Assembly (NCBI RefSeq): GCF_002933855.1
Contig: NZ_BFAQ01000013.1
Coordinates: 124,001 to 188,000 of the forward strand
Origin: Vibrio penaeicida
GTDB taxonomy: Bacteria; Pseudomonadota; Gammaproteobacteria; Enterobacterales; Vibrionaceae
DNA: 64,000 bases
Reading direction: 5' to 3'
Both the position numbers and the translations under genes were made by a program. This document shows, piece after piece, positions 61,701-64,000 of the stretch. Under the pieces are notes generated by a model. It was not told where the DNA came from. It did no database searches and saw nothing but the letters and a program-made list of their open reading frames with translations. Position 1 is the first letter of the stretch. The number at the start of each line of letters is the position of its first letter.

Positions 61701-63579
61701 CACGTAAATCAACCGATACGCTCGCACCCAGTAACATTGAGAAATCAAGAATCCAATACGTTACTCCGTTGGATTTTCGAACTTCGTATGGCGCTTCACC
61801 GATAACACGCAGTCCCAAGTTTTCCAACATAGGGAGTACATCTGAAAGATGAATCGGTTGCTCACGATGGTACAGTTTTAAATGTACGGCTTTGGAATCA
61901 TGGCTCTCTTCTTGAGGGCGATAGAAAAGCATACCCAGATCTTCAGCATCTTTAAGTGCTTCTAATCGTTCTATGTCGGCAACCGCAGAACCTGGTAACA
62001 TCGCTTCTTTATATGAACGAGGGAAAGCGCGAAGATATTCTTTTGATAAAGGCAAACCCGTACTTTCACCGTTGTTAGCAATGATCGCTTCTTGTAGTCG
62101 GTCATCCCAAGACGAAGATACTTCCATAAGGTTTTGCTCTATTTCTTTAACATCGACATCAATGTTGTTGTTTTTCACATGGACAATGTAGTGAGTTCGC
62201 GCCAATGGGCTTTCCGAAAAGAACGTTGTGAATTCTACCTCTTGATCGGAATTGAGGTAATCTCCGAGTATGCGCTGAGTTTGACGACGCAGCTGGGTGT
62301 TGTAACGCTCTTTGGTTACGTAAACCATGCAACTGAAGAAACGACCAAACGGGTCTTTACGAATGAACAAACGAAGCATGTCTCGGTCTTGCATTTGAAC
62401 AACACCAGAACCAACTTGAAGTAGCTCTTGCTCTGTCGCTTGAAGCAACTCATCACGTGGGAAGTTTTCTAAAATATTGTGCAGGGCTTTGAAAGAGTAC
62501 GCCCCTTTCATATAACCACTAGACTCAAGAATTCGGTTAGCTTTATCGCGAATCAGCGGAATGCTAGAAACGCTCTGGTTATACACGGCTGAAGTGTAAA
62601 GACCTGTGAATCTATGTTCACCAATCACTTTGCCGTTCTTACCTATTTTCTTAATACCGATGTAGTCGGTATAAGCCGGGCGGTGAATATGTGAAGCGGT
62701 ATTGCCTTTGGTCACAATCAACAAGTAAGGTTTTTTGGCTTCCAAGCGCGCAGAATCTGCAAGGTCAGAAAGTTTCACACTACGAACACGGCTACCAACT
62801 GAAAGAATACCTAAACCGGTTTCTTCTGTCGGACGAAGCTCGTGATCCCCTTCAACAGCAACTAAGTCGTATTCTTTGTAGCCCATAAAGGTGAAGTTGT
62901 GATTACCTAACCACTTGAGAAACGCAATGGTTTCATCAACACGCTCTTTTTCAACAGGAAGAGATACACGTTGATCTTCAATTTCTTTGATCACTTGTTT
63001 TAGCTTGGCTGCCATCGGCTTCCAATCAGAAACAACCAGACCTGTATCCGTCAAAATCGATACAAGCTCGCTTTTCAAATCAGACATTTTGGTTTTGTCT
63101 GCCAGCATGTCGACTTCTATATGGAAAAGCGATAGGTCGTCGCCAGATTTTTCGTTTACGCCTGTGATTTTATTATTTTTGTCGCGGGCGATTCGCGTAG
63201 GACCATGGAGCATTAAGTGGCTAGATAGATCTAGACGCGCAAGCGCCATTTTTACCGAGTCCACAAGGAATGGGCTATCAGGTACCACGATTTCAACGAT
63301 CGTGTGGGTAGACTTCCATCCATGTCGGCTTACCGTAGGGTTAAATACTCTTACCGAAATTTCTTTAGGTTGCTTCTCGCTGATGTGATGCCACAAGCTG
63401 ACAACTGCACCATAGAGATCTGACTCGTTTCTCTGTACTAGGTCTTCCTGACCAATCGTGCTAAACAAGTGCTGAGCAAGTTTTGTTACTAAAGGTTGGT
63501 GGGCAAGCTCGAGTTTGTCTTGAATCAGTTTGTACACTTTTTCAAGAAGAACCGGCACAACGTTTTCTCGCGCGGCCAT
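58738..63579 (-). CDS. gdhB: NAD-specific glutamate dehydrogenase, 180-kDa class
   Basis: 1613 aa, the size of the large class (about 1600 aa). N-terminal ACT-like regulatory segments (about 1-500), a catalytic domain with VARGGLRWSDRQEDFRTE (glutamate site), PVGAKGGFVCKR and the nucleotide-binding region VGEGGNLGMTQLGRIEYA, and a helical C-terminal domain. Converts glutamate to 2-oxoglutarate and ammonia, mainly for amino acid catabolism. Monocistronic. Confidence 0.95.
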   Translation of the reverse strand: MAARENVVPVLLEKVYKLIQDKLELAHQPLVTKLAQHLFSTIGQEDLVQRNESDLYGAVVSLWHHISEKQPKEISVRVFNPTVSRHGWKSTHTIVEIVVPDSPFLVDSVKMALARLDLSSHLMLHGPTRIARDKNNKITGVNEKSGDDLSLFHIEVDMLADKTKMSDLKSELVSILTDTGLVVSDWKPMAAKLKQVIKEIEDQRVSLPVEKERVDETIAFLKWLGNHNFTFMGYKEYDLVAVEGDHELRPTEETGLGILSVGSRVRSVKLSDLADSARLEAKKPYLLIVTKGNTASHIHRPAYTDYIGIKKIGKNGKVIGEHRFTGLYTSAVYNQSVSSIPLIRDKANRILESSGYMKGAYSFKALHNILENFPRDELLQATEQELLQVGSGVVQMQDRDMLRLFIRKDPFGRFFSCMVYVTKERYNTQLRRQTQRILGDYLNSDQEVEFTTFFSESPLARTHYIVHVKNNNIDVDVKEIEQNLMEVSSSWDDRLQEAIIANNGESTGLPLSKEYLRAFPRSYKEAMLPGSAVADIERLEALKDAEDLGMLFYRPQEESHDSKAVHLKLYHREQPIHLSDVLPMLENLGLRVIGEAPYEVRKSNGVTYWILDFSMLLGASVSVDLREARDRFQQAFADIWSGKLESDGFNRLVLGAGLSGREITILRSYARYMRQVGFPFSQSYIEETLSHHPDIAKGLVDLFGKRFDPKFKGAKKNQTELINKINEQLDEVESLDDDRIIRRYTDMILATLRTNYYQLAQDGQPKPWLALKLKPTDIPEIPQPVPAFEIFVYAPDIEGVHLRGGKVARGGLRWSDRQEDFRTEILGLVKAQQVKNTVIVPVGAKGGFVCKRQPNLTTRDEIFAEGQRCYKQFIRALLDVSDNIVEGNVSHPENVVRHDEDDAYLVVAADKGTATFSDLANSVADEYNFWLGDAFASGGSNGYDHKAMGITAKGGWESVKRHFREMGVNCQTTDFTCIAVGDMAGDVFGNGMLLSKHIRLQAAFNHLHIFIDPTPDSAKSWKERDRLFKLPRSSWEDYDKKLISKGGGIFSRRAKSIDLTPEIQKMLGTRKSSMAPNDLIKAILHMEVDLFWNGGIGTYVKASTETHTDVGDRANDALRIDGKDMRAKVVGEGGNLGMTQLGRIEYALRGGRVNTDFVDNVGGVDCSDNEVNIKIFLNSLVANGDLTVKQRNLILDKMEDEVSEIVLKDAYWQSESISVSEQQGSSLVKEQIRFIHTMERSGHLDRALEYIPDDETLLEREKMGQALTRPELSVLVAYGKMVLKEQLVSDDISNDEFHAQQLVNYFPSELRRNYLSQMDTHPLRAEIIATCLANQMVNEMGCNFVTRMQEETGATVVDIANAYSAAREIFELGGIMKQVRSLDNTATTIAQYDLMYSIRRILRRLSRWLLRNRSNKSTVNELVALYHDDVQAVMKDLDNLLVKDEVQEHNDLADLWIEQGIERPVANYVSRLSSLYSALDISSVARDEGKSVKEAAKMYFTLGDRLSLHWFLKQINNQAVENNWQALARASFREDLDWQQRLLTAQVLHCNCSEGKVNVNKALDEWIENNGSSLVRWENILNEFKVGSVHEFAKFSVALRELTLLNLNCASNE

Positions 63580-63777
63580 ATTAACGCTCCAATCTTAGAA
63601 TTTTTGTAGGGTGTTGCTTAATGCAACTTGGTAATGCCTTAGCCTGACTAGAAAAACAGGCTATCTATATTGTAAAAGCAATATTGATAAAAGGTTAAAT
63701 GAATTGCGGGTAGGATCATGAAAAAAGTTTGAATCTGTGATTAAGGTACCTATTTAAACATCTGAAAACTCACAAGT

Positions 63778-63996
63778 TCACAGAACTTCCAACTTTAGAA
63801 GTTTATTATTCTGGTCAGTTGTTAGCCTAAAGCGCCCTTTTACACCAATTTGACTAAGAAAGGGTCTGAAACGAGATGCAGGTAATTGAATTTTTAAACC
63901 TTGGTCAGTGAAGACAATTACGGAGCTTGCCGCTCCTGAGTAGTGGCTGAGAAATTCTTGATAGGTAATATTAAGAGAGAAGTAATATTGATTCAT
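63778..63996 (-). CDS. DUF2835 family protein
   Basis: 72 aa. MNQYYFSLNITYQEFLSHYSG, KIQLPASRFRPFLSQIGVKG and RFRLTTDQNNKLLKLEVL match DUF2835, common in gammaproteobacteria next to gdhB or pepN. Possibly a PilZ-like small fold, function unknown. The start is 4 bp from the window edge, so upstream signals are not visible. Confidence 0.85.
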   Translation of the reverse strand: MNQYYFSLNITYQEFLSHYSGAASSVIVFTDQGLKIQLPASRFRPFLSQIGVKGRFRLTTDQNNKLLKLEVL

Positions 63997-64000
63997 GGAT

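Noticed and set aside
1..64000. CRISPR arrays, tRNA or rRNA genes, complete prophage
   Set aside because: No regularly spaced repeats, no tRNA-like cloverleaf or rRNA sequence, and no phage structural genes were seen.

Overview
The window looks like the replication-terminus region of chromosome 1 of a Vibrio species. The proteins are typical of Vibrionaceae. From memory, the gene order follows the V. cholerae chromosome 1 order: formate dehydrogenase; potABCD with two potD genes; fnr with the cbb3 oxidase genes; nosP-vpsS; then matP, lonH, fabA, rmf, uup, rlmKL, zapC, pyrD and the large NAD-glutamate dehydrogenase. A near-consensus dif site lies at 37996-38023, matP at 46991-47440, a perfect matS site at 36261-36273, and FtsK-orienting KOPS motifs change strand at dif. 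I see no tRNA, rRNA or CRISPR array.

Layout. 1-6.0 kb: periplasmic formate dehydrogenase operon (ferredoxin-like protein, TorD-type chaperone, small Tat protein, FdhA, FdhB, FdhC). 6.2-10.2 kb: an RraA-like protein, an intact IS982-family insertion, and a histidine kinase divergent from a short BLUF blue-light receptor. 10.2-12.6 kb: ammonium transporter behind NtrC sites and a sigma-54 promoter, then a sirtuin. 12.7-17.8 kb: polyamine importer potABC with two tandem potD genes separated by hairpins. 18.2-20.5 kb: three overlapping envelope genes (membrane protein, Bax-like glucosaminidase, DUF2987-like). 20.5-23.0 kb: AraC-type regulator and MelA alpha-galactosidase. 23.0-26.1 kb: ttcA, uspE, fnr. 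26.1-33.1 kb: cbb3 oxidase ccoNOQP and assembly genes ccoH, ccoI, ccoS and a SafE-type protein. 33.4-37.8 kb: nitric-oxide sensor NosP with hybrid kinase VpsS, then a GIN-domain protein.

37.8-46.5 kb is the accessory stretch around dif, where V. cholerae carries CTX and RTX. It holds a decayed ISNCY-type transposase, a DUF2726 protein, an unknown secreted protein, a stand-alone adenylation-carrier-thioesterase synthetase with a Cys thioesterase nucleophile, a secreted sphingomyelinase translationally coupled to a lipase-chaperone-like protein, and a possible CRP-controlled small RNA. From 46.6 kb the conserved Ter-proximal core resumes, mostly on the minus strand, which is co-directional with a fork running leftwards to dif.

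Functionally the window combines low-oxygen respiration and its control (formate dehydrogenase, cbb3, FNR, NosP/VpsS), nitrogen and polyamine acquisition (Amt, Pot), chromosome-terminus handling (dif, matS, MatP, ZapC) and a small island with likely secondary-metabolite and virulence genes. All motif scans were done by eye and can have missed sites.
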